Of a DNA stretch of 64,000 bases, positions 50,159 through 58,635 are shown piece after piece. Made by a program: the position numbers and the translations under genes. Every line of letters begins with the position of its first letter. Positions within the stretch are counted from its first letter, which is position 1. The stretch is from Prochlorococcus marinus str. MIT 0919 (GTDB lineage Bacteria; Cyanobacteriota; Cyanobacteriia; PCC-6307; Cyanobiaceae): NCBI RefSeq assembly GCF_027359375.1, contig NZ_CP114779.1:1652771-1716770 (forward strand), read 5' to 3'. The notes under the pieces are model-generated. The model did no database searches and was not told the origin of the DNA. It worked only from the letters and a program-made list of their open reading frames with translations.

Positions 50159-50470
50159 ATGGCTAACGAAACTATGGGCATCGCTCTCGGCATGATCGAG
50201 ACTCGCGGCCTTGTTCCAGCTATTGAAGCTGCTGATGCAATGACCAAGGCTGCTGAAGTACGCCTAATAGGTCGTGAATTCGTAGGTGGCGGTTACGTAA
50301 CAGTTTTAGTACGTGGAGAAACCGGTGCAGTTAACGCAGCAGTTCGTGCAGGCGCTGACGCTTGTGAGCGTGTAGGCGACGGACTTGTTGCTGCTCATAT
50401 CATTGCTCGCCCTCATAGAGAAGTTGAGCCTGCATTGGGTAATGGCAACTTTCTTGGTCAAAAGGACTGA
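50159..50470 (+). CDS. csoS1: Major carboxysome shell hexamer CsoS1
   Basis: A 103-aa BMC-domain protein that forms the hexagonal shell facets. It has IALGMIETRGLVPAIEAADA, VRGETGAVNAAVRAGADA and VAAHIIARPH. Its codons are richer in G/C than neighbours (e.g. GGC, CTC, CGC), as expected for a very highly expressed gene. It is the first gene of the operon. Confidence 0.97.
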   Translation: MANETMGIALGMIETRGLVPAIEAADAMTKAAEVRLIGREFVGGGYVTVLVRGETGAVNAAVRAGADACERVGDGLVAAHIIARPHREVEPALGNGNFLGQKD

Positions 50471-50479
50471 AGTATAAGA

Positions 50480-50499
50480 CGCTTTAACTAAGTAAAGCG
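50480..50499 (+). promoter_or_regulatory. Stem-loop between csoS1 and cbbL
   Basis: CGCTTTA-ACTAAG-TAAAGCG: perfect 7-bp stem with 6-nt loop, starting 10 nt after the csoS1 stop. It may protect or process the csoS1 mRNA end. Confidence 0.5.
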
Positions 50500-50538
50500 C
50501 AATTTCATATCCCTACATCGACTTTAAGGAGTTATCTA

Positions 50539-51951
50539 ATGAGTAAGAAGTATGACGCCGGGGTTAAGGAGTACAGAGACACCTACTGGACTCCCGATTA
50601 TGTACCCCTAGATACAGACCTATTGGCTTGCTTTAAATGCACTGGCCAAGAAGGAGTCCCAAGAGAAGAAGTGGCTGCTGCTGTAGCTGCTGAATCTTCA
50701 ACAGGTACTTGGTCTACAGTTTGGTCTGAATTGCTAACTGACCTTGAATTTTATAAAGGTCGTTGTTATCGCATTGAAGACGTTCCTGGAGATAAAGAAT
50801 CCTTCTATGCATTCATTGCATACCCCCTAGACCTTTTTGAAGAAGGTTCGATCACAAACGTTTTGACTTCTTTGGTTGGAAACGTTTTTGGTTTTAAAGC
50901 TTTACGTCATTTGCGTTTGGAAGACATTCGTTTTCCAATGGCATTCATCAAGACTTGTGGTGGCCCACCTAATGGAATTGTTGTAGAGCGTGACCGCTTG
51001 AACAAGTATGGCCGTCCTCTTCTTGGTTGTACCATTAAGCCAAAGCTTGGCTTGTCTGGTAAGAACTATGGACGTGTGGTTTATGAGTGCCTTCGTGGTG
51101 GCTTAGACCTTACTAAAGATGATGAGAACATAAACTCACAACCTTTTCAGCGTTGGAGAGAGCGTTTTGAGTTTGTTGCTGAAGCTGTAAAGCTTGCTCA
51201 ACAAGAAACTGGTGAAGTCAAAGGGCATTACCTTAACTGTACTGCGACAACTCCTGAGGAGATGTATGAGCGTGCTGAGTTTGCTAAAGAGCTCGACATG
51301 CCTATCATCATGCATGACTACATTACCGGTGGTTTTACTGCTAACACAGGATTAGCCAACTGGTGTCGTAAGAATGGCATGCTGCTTCATATCCACAGGG
51401 CTATGCATGCAGTAATTGACCGTCATCCAAAGCATGGTATTCATTTCCGTGTATTAGCAAAATGCTTACGCCTTTCTGGTGGTGACCAGCTTCATACTGG
51501 TACCGTTGTTGGAAAGCTAGAAGGTGACCGTCAGACAACACTTGGATACATTGACAACTTACGTGAATCTTTCGTTCCAGAAGACCGTACACGCGGAAAC
51601 TTCTTCGACCAGGACTGGGGTTCTATGCCTGGTGTATTCGCGGTAGCTTCCGGTGGTATTCACGTTTGGCATATGCCAGCACTACTTGCTATCTTTGGCG
51701 ATGACTCTTGCCTACAGTTTGGTGGTGGTACTCATGGACACCCATGGGGATCAGCTGCTGGTGCAGCTGCCAACCGTGTAGCTCTCGAGGCTTGTGTTAA
51801 GGCTCGTAATGCTGGAAGAGAAATTGAAAAAGAAAGTCGCGACATCCTTATGGAAGCGGCTAAGCACAGCCCAGAATTGGCTATTGCACTTGAGACATGG
51901 AAGGAGATCAAGTTTGAGTTCGATACAGTCGACAAGCTTGACGTCCAGTAA
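50539..51951 (+). CDS. cbbL: RuBisCO large subunit, Form IA
   Basis: Carboxylates RuBP. 470 aa. It has [14 protein letters not shown] (catalytic Lys), the carbamylated Lys in [16 protein letters not shown], and the loop 6 region GKLEGDRQ. The proteobacterial-type sequence and cso context define Form IA. A good SD (AAGGAG) precedes the ATG. The stop is doubled (TAATAG). Confidence 0.98.
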   Translation: MSKKYDAGVKEYRDTYWTPDYVPLDTDLLACFKCTGQEGVPREEVAAAVAAESSTGTWSTVWSELLTDLEFYKGRCYRIEDVPGDKESFYAFIAYPLDLFEEGSITNVLTSLVGNVFGFKALRHLRLEDIRFPMAFIKTCGGPPNGIVVERDRLNKYGRPLLGCTIKPKLGLSGKNYGRVVYECLRGGLDLTKDDENINSQPFQRWRERFEFVAEAVKLAQQETGEVKGHYLNCTATTPEEMYERAEFAKELDMPIIMHDYITGGFTANTGLANWCRKNGMLLHIHRAMHAVIDRHPKHGIHFRVLAKCLRLSGGDQLHTGTVVGKLEGDRQTTLGYIDNLRESFVPEDRTRGNFFDQDWGSMPGVFAVASGGIHVWHMPALLAIFGDDSCLQFGGGTHGHPWGSAAGAAANRVALEACVKARNAGREIEKESRDILMEAAKHSPELAIALETWKEIKFEFDTVDKLDVQ

Positions 51952-51956
51952 TAGCA

Positions 51957-51986
51957 AATTGAAGGGGACAGGTTCCCCCTTCAATT
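51957..51986 (+). promoter_or_regulatory. Strong stem-loop between cbbL and cbbS
   Basis: AATTGAAGGGG and CCCCTTCAATT form a perfect 11-bp stem with an 8-nt loop, directly after the cbbL stop. There is no T-tract, so an RNA stabiliser or processing site is more likely than a terminator. Confidence 0.6.
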
Positions 51987-52047
51987 CTTCCTTCAAATTT
52001 CTTTGCCGATAAAACACGGCGTTTATCCATTCACTTACAGGTTCACC

Positions 52048-52389
52048 ATGCCTTTCCAGAGCACAGTTGGTGACTATCAAACAGTTGCCACCCTGGAGAC
52101 TTTCGGCTTCTTGCCGCCAATGACCCAGGACGAAATTTACGATCAAATTGCTTACATTATTGCTCAGGGTTGGAGCCCTGTCATCGAGCATGTTCATCCA
52201 AGTGGTTCTATGCAGTCCTATTGGTCTTATTGGAAGCTACCTTTCTTCGGCGAGAAGGATCTGAACGTGCTTGTTAATGAACTAGAGGCCTGCCATCGTG
52301 CATACCCTGATCACCATGTTCGGATGGTCGGTTATGACGCTTATACCCAAAGCCAGGGTACAGCTTTCGTGGTTTTCGAAGGACGCTGA
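52048..52389 (+). CDS. cbbS: RuBisCO small subunit, Form IA
   Basis: A 113-aa small subunit. It has MPFQSTVGDYQTVATLETFG, GWSPVIEHVHP, the SYWKLPFFGE segment and MVGYDAYTQSQG. The ATG at 52048 is chosen; the 15 codons upstream in frame do not match the family. Confidence 0.97.
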   Translation: MPFQSTVGDYQTVATLETFGFLPPMTQDEIYDQIAYIIAQGWSPVIEHVHPSGSMQSYWSYWKLPFFGEKDLNVLVNELEACHRAYPDHHVRMVGYDAYTQSQGTAFVVFEGR

Positions 52390-52408
52390 TTTTAAGTTAT
52401 CAGTTTAA

Positions 52409-52432
52409 ATAGCCTCGATTTCTCGGGGCTAT
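52409..52432 (+). promoter_or_regulatory. Stem-loop 1 between cbbS and csoS2
   Basis: ATAGCCTCGA-TTTC-TCGGGGCTAT pairs over 10 bp with one G-U, 20 nt after the cbbS stop. No T-tract follows. Confidence 0.55.
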
Positions 52433-52443
52433 CTATATCTCAA

Positions 52444-52462
52444 AGAGGGGATTAACTCCTCT
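52444..52462 (+). promoter_or_regulatory. Stem-loop 2 between cbbS and csoS2
   Basis: AGAGGGG-ATTAA-CTCCTCT pairs over 7 bp with one G-U. It lies 28 nt before the csoS2 ATG. Together with stem-loop 1 it could cause partial termination or differential decay between RuBisCO and CsoS2. Confidence 0.5.
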
Positions 52463-52490
52463 CTAATTACAAAGTTTTAAAGGGGCGGAC

Positions 52491-54872
52491 ATGGCATCAC
52501 AATCTAGTAGAGAACTTGCACTTGAGCGCCGTAAGGCTCTTAGTACCGGAGGCAAACAGGCCTCTGGACTTGGCTCGTCAAGTCCTAATCGCGTTAGATC
52601 TGCATCTGATGTAGGCGTTACAAGGACTGATGCCTCATTTATCAAGTCAAGTAAAAACAAGATAAGTTCAGCCCCAAAAGCACATTCAAAAACATCTATT
52701 TCTGTGACTTCAACAAGCAGTCATTCTAAAATAAGAAACCCTAGGCATATAAGTAACCCTAGTAGAGATTTGGTGCTTGCTCGTAGAGAGGCTCTATCTA
52801 AACGTGGTAAGACAGCAGATAAAAGTCAAGATAGAACAAGAGTAGATGTTGCGAAAAATGCTTCGGAAAAATCTTTAAAAGTACTTTCAGTTAATACTAA
52901 GGTAGAAGCTTGTTGTGAACCTTGTGCAGAAGAAAAAGCACGTCAGTCAGCTGAAAACGCTAGTCATTTTACTCTTGACATTCCCAAAGCCACTACTCGT
53001 CGCAACACCAGCACTAAACGAAGAGCAATAGAGAATCCAAGTAGATCACTTGTTTTGGCTAGACGTGAAGCCTTATCAAAACATGGGAAATCAGCCGCCA
53101 TTCAGCCGACTACTCCGGCTGCAGTGGCTCGTCAAGGCAATCCAGATTTATCTAGCCGCGAAATTTCTCAAAGAGTGAGAGAGTTAAGGAGTAAAAGTGG
53201 AGCTACAGGCAAGAAAAGGTCATGTGGAACAAGACCTTGTGGACCTAATAAAAATGGTTCTAAAGAAGGAGCACTTGCAGCAGATGCTCATTGGAAAGTA
53301 GGAGTAAGTCAGACTTCTTCTGGTCAGTTAGTTACTGGTACTCAGGCGAATAGATCAATCAAAACTACTGGTAATGAAGCTAGTACTTGTCGCTCAGTTA
53401 CTGGGACACAATATCTTGGTGCAGATACCATTAATACTTTTTGTCAGACGCCTCCTCCTAATCATCAACCTGCAAAGGTAAGTTTAACCACTACCTCTCA
53501 TGGCAATCAGGTGACAGGAAATGAGGTAGGTCGTTCTGAAAAAGTAACTGGAGACGAGCCTGGTACTTGCAAAAATCTTACCGGGACTGAGTATATTTCT
53601 GCTGATCAAACAAATTCTTATTGTGGAGGTGTTAATCCTTCTCCACGCAAAGTAGGGCAAAGCTTGACTCAAGAGGGACGCAAGGTCAGTGGGGTAATGG
53701 TTGGAAGAACGTCAAGTGTTACTGGTAATGAGGCAGGTGCAGAAAAGCATTTAACTGGAGACCAATATTTGGGAACTGATCCTTTGCCTGAAGGTAGGCC
53801 CGCAGAAAAAGTAGGTCTTTTTAATACTCTTAGTGGAACATCAGTGACAGGAACAGGAGTTGGGAGAGCAGGAAGTGTAACTGGTGATGAGGCTGGCAGC
53901 TGCAAGAACATAACTGGTGATGAGTATATTGGCTTTCAACAGTACGATTCTTTTTGTCCAGCTAAACCTCCAGCAGAGGCTCAAAAAGTTGGATTGAGTC
54001 TTACAAATAAATCTCAATTTGTTAGTGGAACAATGACTGGCAGATCGTCCTTGGTGACAGGTGATGAACCCGGAACTTGCAAATCAGTTACAGGGACACC
54101 TTATTCAGGTTTAGAAGATTCAGCTCAATTATGCAATTCAAGTTCAATTGAAGAGCTTCAAAACAGAAGTCCTAGAAGATTAGGTACTCCTGGAGCTCCT
54201 ATGACTGGACTTCAGCCAGGGGTTGGAGGGGTTATGACTGGAGCTGAGAAGGGTGCTTGCGAACCTCTGACGGGCACACCTTACGTTGGAGCAGATCAGC
54301 TGGTTCAAGCATGTGGGAAAAGAGCTCCAGCAGGTAGTAGTAACTATAATGATGGCTCCTCTTCGGTAGGTACTCGATTTACGGTCACACCTCCAGCAAG
54401 AGCTGCTCAGGGAGATCGTGACTCCAGTGGAGGCGTCACAGGTACTAGCTATGAAAGAGGATCTAACATAACAGGACCATTTGACATGGCAGTAAATAAG
54501 GTTACAGGCACAGAGCAATTTAGATTTGATAGTAGGCAAGCTTTGCTTAGCGCTACTTCATTACCTGAAAATAGTTCCTCTGAAACGAATAACTCATCTC
54601 CTCGACCACAGTCTCGGATTACAGGCGAAGGTCAATCTGCAGGCTTAAACATTACTGGAGATGATTGGGCTAGAGGAGAGAGAGTAACAGGAACGGAAGG
54701 AGCTTCGGCTAAAAGAAGAAATCCTTCACGGGCTGGAACGATGAGTGCCATGCCTGCCTTTGATGTTAAACGCAACGAAGAGATGGCTAAGCCTGACCTT
54801 TTGATCACAGGTTCTAGTGGCAATACTGGACAAGGTCAGTTAGTTACTTTCTCTGGCGGAGCAAGAGGGTAG
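52491..54872 (+). CDS. csoS2: Carboxysome scaffold protein CsoS2
   Basis: A 793-aa intrinsically disordered scaffold linking RuBisCO and shell. Four N-repeats that bind RuBisCO (about 4-21, 89-107, 182-200, 220-237; e.g. NPSRDLVLARREALSKRGK) are followed by six M-repeats (269-318, 329-378, 387-432, 440-489, 499-548, 563-608) with VTG/TG motifs, and a C-domain to 793 ending FSGGARG. Five M-repeats have a Cys pair exactly 18 residues apart; M3 has none. No frameshift is needed for full length. Confidence 0.95.
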   Translation: MASQSSRELALERRKALSTGGKQASGLGSSSPNRVRSASDVGVTRTDASFIKSSKNKISSAPKAHSKTSISVTSTSSHSKIRNPRHISNPSRDLVLARREALSKRGKTADKSQDRTRVDVAKNASEKSLKVLSVNTKVEACCEPCAEEKARQSAENASHFTLDIPKATTRRNTSTKRRAIENPSRSLVLARREALSKHGKSAAIQPTTPAAVARQGNPDLSSREISQRVRELRSKSGATGKKRSCGTRPCGPNKNGSKEGALAADAHWKVGVSQTSSGQLVTGTQANRSIKTTGNEASTCRSVTGTQYLGADTINTFCQTPPPNHQPAKVSLTTTSHGNQVTGNEVGRSEKVTGDEPGTCKNLTGTEYISADQTNSYCGGVNPSPRKVGQSLTQEGRKVSGVMVGRTSSVTGNEAGAEKHLTGDQYLGTDPLPEGRPAEKVGLFNTLSGTSVTGTGVGRAGSVTGDEAGSCKNITGDEYIGFQQYDSFCPAKPPAEAQKVGLSLTNKSQFVSGTMTGRSSLVTGDEPGTCKSVTGTPYSGLEDSAQLCNSSSIEELQNRSPRRLGTPGAPMTGLQPGVGGVMTGAEKGACEPLTGTPYVGADQLVQACGKRAPAGSSNYNDGSSSVGTRFTVTPPARAAQGDRDSSGGVTGTSYERGSNITGPFDMAVNKVTGTEQFRFDSRQALLSATSLPENSSSETNNSSPRPQSRITGEGQSAGLNITGDDWARGERVTGTEGASAKRRNPSRAGTMSAMPAFDVKRNEEMAKPDLLITGSSGNTGQGQLVTFSGGARG

Positions 54873-54879
54873 TTGATTA

Positions 54880-56409
54880 ATGGCCTATAGGAAACTGGCC
54901 GGAAATAGAGGTCGTCTTCAAGGACCAACAGCGCCTAGGAAGAGTTATCTTTCTGCTCAACAAATCAAGCCAGTATTAAAGGAGCCATCTATTTTTTCAA
55001 ATGGATTACACCCTTTGACTGACTTGACTTTTAATAAAAGACTCCAAACCTATGAAGAAGAAGTAAAAGGTAGATTTGATGAGATTGTTCCCCTCCTTAA
55101 AGAGGTATCAACTCTTCAGCATGATAATGATTTTGTAGAGATTGCTCAAAAACTAGCTATTTCAAAATTAGGATTTGAACTTCCAAAACATATTTTAGAG
55201 AAAGCTTGGGTTCGTCCGTTAGATATGAGAGCTTTATTTGCTGCATGTGTTTTTCAAGCACACCAATTATCAAGTAATCAGTTTTTTGATTCTGATCCTT
55301 TAAGTGGTTCAGAGAGTAGTGAAGAAGCCAAAGTATTTGAGTCTTTTTTTACAGAATGCGGCTTTCACTTGTTAGATGTAACTCCTTGTGCTGATGGACG
55401 CTTGGCTCATTCTATTGCTTATGTACTTAGAATACCCTTTAGTTCAGTTAGAAGGAGATCTCATGCAGGAGCATTATTTGACATCGAAAATACAGTTAAT
55501 CGTTGGGTAAAAACAGAACATAGAAGATATAGGGAAGGCGTGCCTAATCTTCCAACAGATCCAACTAGATATTTAAAAGTAGTCGTTTACCATTTTAGTT
55601 CAGTCAATCCCTCTACCCAAGGTTGTGCTGCTCATGGGAGTGATGACAGCCTGGCAGCTTCTGAAGGGCTCCAAAGACTGCTTGACTTCAAGCAGTCTGT
55701 AGAGAATAGTTTTTGCTGCGGGGCCTCAGTTGACCTTTTACTTTTAGGCCTTGATACGGATACAGATGAGATTCGTGTTCATATACCTAATTCGGCCAGT
55801 GATATCCTTCTTGATCAATGGATTGCTGCAAAGGAAATATACGAAGAGACCAAATCACTTTCTGTTAATGAGGCCATTCAATATATTAAAGAAAGAGTTC
55901 GTAAAAGTGTCACGGGTAATATTGACAAAGGGATGGTGGACTTTATTTCAAAGTTAATAGTCAACAATATATCTCAAATAGACTATGTAAAGACTGTTCA
56001 TAATGGCCCTTACCCTGATGAAGGTCATGCCGAGAGATTTATTGGTGTTGGTATTGGATTCAAGGAAGTACATTTGCGAAATCTGACTTATTTTGCTCAT
56101 TTAGATACTGTTGAAGAAGGGGCTCCTGATTTGGATGTAGGCGTAAAGATTTTTAAAGGCCTTAATGTTTCACGAGACTTGCCTATACCTATTGTAATTA
56201 GATTTGATTATTCAGGAAGAGTCCCTGGCGCTAGAGATAGAGCTGTTTCAGATTGCAAGAGAGTTGATAGTGCTATTTTTAATCGTTATCGAAAGCTAGT
56301 AGATGATGGCCTATTGCATACATGCCTTACGATTCGTGATCGAGATGCAAAATCCCCTGCAGAAATTGTAGGGTCTTCTCTCGATCCTGCCCTTAAGGAG
56401 GAACATTGA
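54880..56409 (+). CDS. csoSCA: Carboxysomal beta-type carbonic anhydrase CsoSCA
   Basis: Converts bicarbonate to CO2 in the carboxysome. 509 aa. By spacing with the Halothiobacillus enzyme, the Zn ligands are Cys170 (PCADGR, with Asp172 and Arg174), His238 (VVYHFSS) and Cys249 (QGCAAHG). The N-terminal ~50 residues are basic and flexible, and contain the RuBisCO- or CsoS2-binding region in other species. 7 bp after csoS2. Confidence 0.95.
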   Translation: MAYRKLAGNRGRLQGPTAPRKSYLSAQQIKPVLKEPSIFSNGLHPLTDLTFNKRLQTYEEEVKGRFDEIVPLLKEVSTLQHDNDFVEIAQKLAISKLGFELPKHILEKAWVRPLDMRALFAACVFQAHQLSSNQFFDSDPLSGSESSEEAKVFESFFTECGFHLLDVTPCADGRLAHSIAYVLRIPFSSVRRRSHAGALFDIENTVNRWVKTEHRRYREGVPNLPTDPTRYLKVVVYHFSSVNPSTQGCAAHGSDDSLAASEGLQRLLDFKQSVENSFCCGASVDLLLLGLDTDTDEIRVHIPNSASDILLDQWIAAKEIYEETKSLSVNEAIQYIKERVRKSVTGNIDKGMVDFISKLIVNNISQIDYVKTVHNGPYPDEGHAERFIGVGIGFKEVHLRNLTYFAHLDTVEEGAPDLDVGVKIFKGLNVSRDLPIPIVIRFDYSGRVPGARDRAVSDCKRVDSAIFNRYRKLVDDGLLHTCLTIRDRDAKSPAEIVGSSLDPALKEEH

Positions 56410-56410
56410 A

Positions 56411-56683
56411 ATGTTGATTTGTAAGGTTGTAAAACCACTAGTTTCCACTAACCGCATTCCTGGTTTTGAACACAAGCATCTTCAGGTTGTTTTGGACGGC
56501 AGCTCTAAGAAAGTTGCTGTAGACGCTGTAGGGTGCAAGCCTGATGATTGGGTGATTTGTGTAGGTAGCTCAGCTGCTAGAGAGGCTGCTGGTAGCAAGT
56601 CATATCCAAGTGACTTGACGATAGTAGGAATTATTGACCATTGGGATCCAACTAACCCTGATTCTGCAAGTGGTGTTAAGTAA
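56411..56683 (+). CDS. csoS4A: Carboxysome vertex pentamer CsoS4A
   Basis: A 90-aa BMC-vertex protein that caps shell corners. It has ICKVVKPLVSTNRIPGFEHK and the TIVGIIDHWD C-terminal segment. It starts 2 bp after csoSCA and overlaps csoS4B by one base (TAATG). Confidence 0.95.
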   Translation: MLICKVVKPLVSTNRIPGFEHKHLQVVLDGSSKKVAVDAVGCKPDDWVICVGSSAAREAAGSKSYPSDLTIVGIIDHWDPTNPDSASGVK

Positions 56684-56934
56684 TGGAAATTATGCAAGTT
56701 ATGGGACGCTTAGTTTGCACGCAAAGAGTCGAAGGCTTAGGGCATATGCATTTGCGTGTTCTAAAGAACAATAAAGGAAAGCAACTTGTTGCAGTTGATC
56801 CGGTGGGAGCAAGACAGGGTAATTGGGTGTTTACGGCAAGTGGCTCGGCAGCAAGATTTGCTTGTCCAGACGCGACTATCCAAACTGATCTCACAATAGG
56901 AGGAATTATTGATTATTGGAGTCCAGACGATTAG
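56683..56934 (+). CDS. csoS4B: Carboxysome vertex pentamer CsoS4B
   Basis: An 83-aa paralog of CsoS4A with MGRLVCTQRVEGLGHMHL and TIGGIIDYWSPDD. Translationally coupled with csoS4A. Two vertex paralogs are normal for alpha-carboxysomes. Confidence 0.95.
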   Translation: MEIMQVMGRLVCTQRVEGLGHMHLRVLKNNKGKQLVAVDPVGARQGNWVFTASGSAARFACPDATIQTDLTIGGIIDYWSPDD

Positions 56935-56977
56935 CTCAGGACTTAATGACCTCTTGTAAAAAACATTATTTATTTAA

Positions 56978-57529
56978 ATGGCTACTAATTCTTCCTCGCG
57001 CGATAGTCAAGCTAAAAAAGCTTCAAAAGCATCAGATCCATCAAATCAGATTGTGGATATTGTTTCTGAAAAAATAGATTCTGAAGCTAAACCTCCTAAG
57101 CAAGCTATCGAATCGTCTTATAAATCAGGCGCAAAACCTAAAAGAACTTCAGTTACCTCAAAAGAAACTGTCAAAGGTTGGGGTGGAGGTAGCAATAACT
57201 CTTCAAATGAAGTTTCAGGGAATTTTGAGCCTGTTCAAGGTATAGCTTTAGGGATGATTGAAACTCGGGGTATGGTTCCAGCTATTGAAGCTGCTGATGC
57301 AATGACTAAAGCAGCAGAAGTGAATTTGGTGGCTCGTGAGTATATAGGAGGAGGATATGTAACTGTAATGGTTCGTGGTGAAACAGGTGCTGTTAATGCA
57401 TCAGTGAGGGCAGGTGCTGATGCTTGCGAAAGAGTTGGAGATGGATTAGTTGCAGCACATATAATTGCAAGACCTCATGTTGAGGTTGAACCAGCTCTTA
57501 AACCAAGCGGAGCCAAGCGAAGATTATAA
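56978..57529 (+). CDS. csoS1E: BMC shell protein with long N-terminal extension (CsoS1E-like)
   Basis: A 183-aa protein. Residues 1-85 are a disordered, Lys/Ser-rich extension with GWGGGSNN; 86-180 is a BMC domain nearly identical to CsoS1 (IALGMIETRGMVPAIEAADA). Codons are A+T-rich, unlike csoS1, suggesting lower expression. The CsoS1E name is from position and layout. It probably incorporates into shell facets with the tail exposed. Confidence 0.85.
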   Translation: MATNSSSRDSQAKKASKASDPSNQIVDIVSEKIDSEAKPPKQAIESSYKSGAKPKRTSVTSKETVKGWGGGSNNSSNEVSGNFEPVQGIALGMIETRGMVPAIEAADAMTKAAEVNLVAREYIGGGYVTVMVRGETGAVNASVRAGADACERVGDGLVAAHIIARPHVEVEPALKPSGAKRRL

Positions 57530-57624
57530 ATTTATGAAGAGAGTTATTTATAAATTTATTTTGTTCTTCTACTCGCACACATATTGAATTAGCTTTCTTA
57601 AGACGAAAACGTACCCTTTCACTA

Positions 57625-57879
57625 ATGCATAAATGGAAAGAAAAGATTAGACCTATTCGTTTAGAGAGGCGTTTTGAATTTGAGACTTATCAAGATACAA
57701 GAGATTTTTTGGATAAATTGGGAACATTGTCTGAATCGCTTGAGATTTACCCAGATATCAGCTTTGGCAAAACATACGTAAATTTAAGTTTGTTCCCATC
57801 CTCTGAAGAGGAGAATGCTGCAATGTCAATTCAAGATATTGACTTTGCAGAAAAGGTAGATGTGATTTTTGAAGCTTAA
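57625..57879 (+). CDS. Pterin-4a-carbinolamine dehydratase-like RuBisCO assembly factor
   Basis: An 84-aa PCD/DCoH-fold protein at the end of the carboxysome cluster, the position of acRAF, the alpha-carboxysome RuBisCO assembly chaperone. It has LERRFEFETYQDTRDFLDKL and YPDISFGKTYVNLSLFPS. The catalytic His pair of true PCD enzymes (HHP) is replaced by YPD, so dehydratase activity is unlikely. Confidence 0.85.
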   Translation: MHKWKEKIRPIRLERRFEFETYQDTRDFLDKLGTLSESLEIYPDISFGKTYVNLSLFPSSEEENAAMSIQDIDFAEKVDVIFEA

Positions 57880-57890
57880 ACGCAAAAACG

Positions 57891-58172
57891 TCAATTTTTG
57901 GGTTCTTCAATGTCTCTTTTGATTAATGCCATCAAGTAAGCAGGAGCCTTGTATCGACCAGGAAGGCATCGATTTAAAGTTTCCAGATGCCCCCAACACA
58001 CTGTTCTTTTGATCTCTTCAGCGGTCTTACCGTCGATAAGAAGACGCCTTAGAGCCTTGCAGTAGAGAGGATAACCAGCCTCTAGTTCACCAATTGTCAG
58101 CTTTGCTGCGGGCATGGCCTGTCGCAGTTCAAGACTTAATCTAGACAAAAGTGTGGCCGCCTTGCAAACCAT
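57891..58172 (-). CDS. Hypothetical protein next to the carboxysome cluster
   Basis: A 93-aa soluble, basic, helical protein I cannot name. GELEAGYPLYCKALRRLLID and CWGHLETLNRCLPGRYKAP are its distinctive segments. It is convergent with the assembly-factor gene (11-bp gap) and co-directional with ridA. Its constant place next to cso genes in picocyanobacteria (from memory) hints at a linked role. Confidence 0.6.
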   Translation of the reverse strand: MVCKAATLLSRLSLELRQAMPAAKLTIGELEAGYPLYCKALRRLLIDGKTAEEIKRTVCWGHLETLNRCLPGRYKAPAYLMALIKRDIEEPKN

Positions 58173-58202
58173 GAATTTTAAATTTCTTAGACTTTTTTGC
58201 TC

Positions 58203-58601
58203 TCAATCTGCCCATGCAACACAGTCAATTTCTACTAAAGCTCCTTTGGGAAGCCTTGATACTTCAATGCATGCCCTTGCTGGACTTGAGCCTTTCCCAA
58301 AGACTTCCCCGTAAATTTTGTTCACTTTGTCAAAGTCTTTTAAATTTACAAGATAGATAGTTGTTCTTATGACCTGTGATGGCTTCATATTGGCTGCATT
58401 GATTACAGCCACAAGATTTTTGAGAACTTGACGGGTCTCTTCTTCGATACATCCATCTCCAACCATTGCCCCTGTTGATGGATTTAACCCAATTTGGCCT
58501 GAGCAATACAGCCAACCCCCAGCAAGTATTGCTTGGCTGTATGGCCCTACTGGGGATGGTGCCTCATCTGTTTCAATTTTGGTTTGTCGTGAAGGTTGCA
58601 T
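58203..58601 (-). CDS. ridA: RidA-family reactive enamine/imine deaminase
   Basis: A 132-aa RidA/YjgF protein that hydrolyses reactive enamines. It has PVGPYSQAILAGGWLYCSGQIG, SQVIRTTIYLVNL and SPARACIEVSRLPKGALVEID with the conserved Arg and Glu. Confidence 0.93.
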   Translation of the reverse strand: MQPSRQTKIETDEAPSPVGPYSQAILAGGWLYCSGQIGLNPSTGAMVGDGCIEEETRQVLKNLVAVINAANMKPSQVIRTTIYLVNLKDFDKVNKIYGEVFGKGSSPARACIEVSRLPKGALVEIDCVAWAD

Positions 58602-58635
58602 AGGGAATTATTGCTTTTGCTCATTAAAGCTATAT

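Noticed and set aside
52491..54872. Repeats in csoS2 as a possible CRISPR or mobile repeat
   Set aside because: They are protein repeats (N and M motifs) with diverged DNA, explained by CsoS2.
57524..57559. Two copies of TTATAAATTTAT after csoS1E
   Set aside because: A+T-rich low-complexity sequence; likely chance, though it could aid termination.
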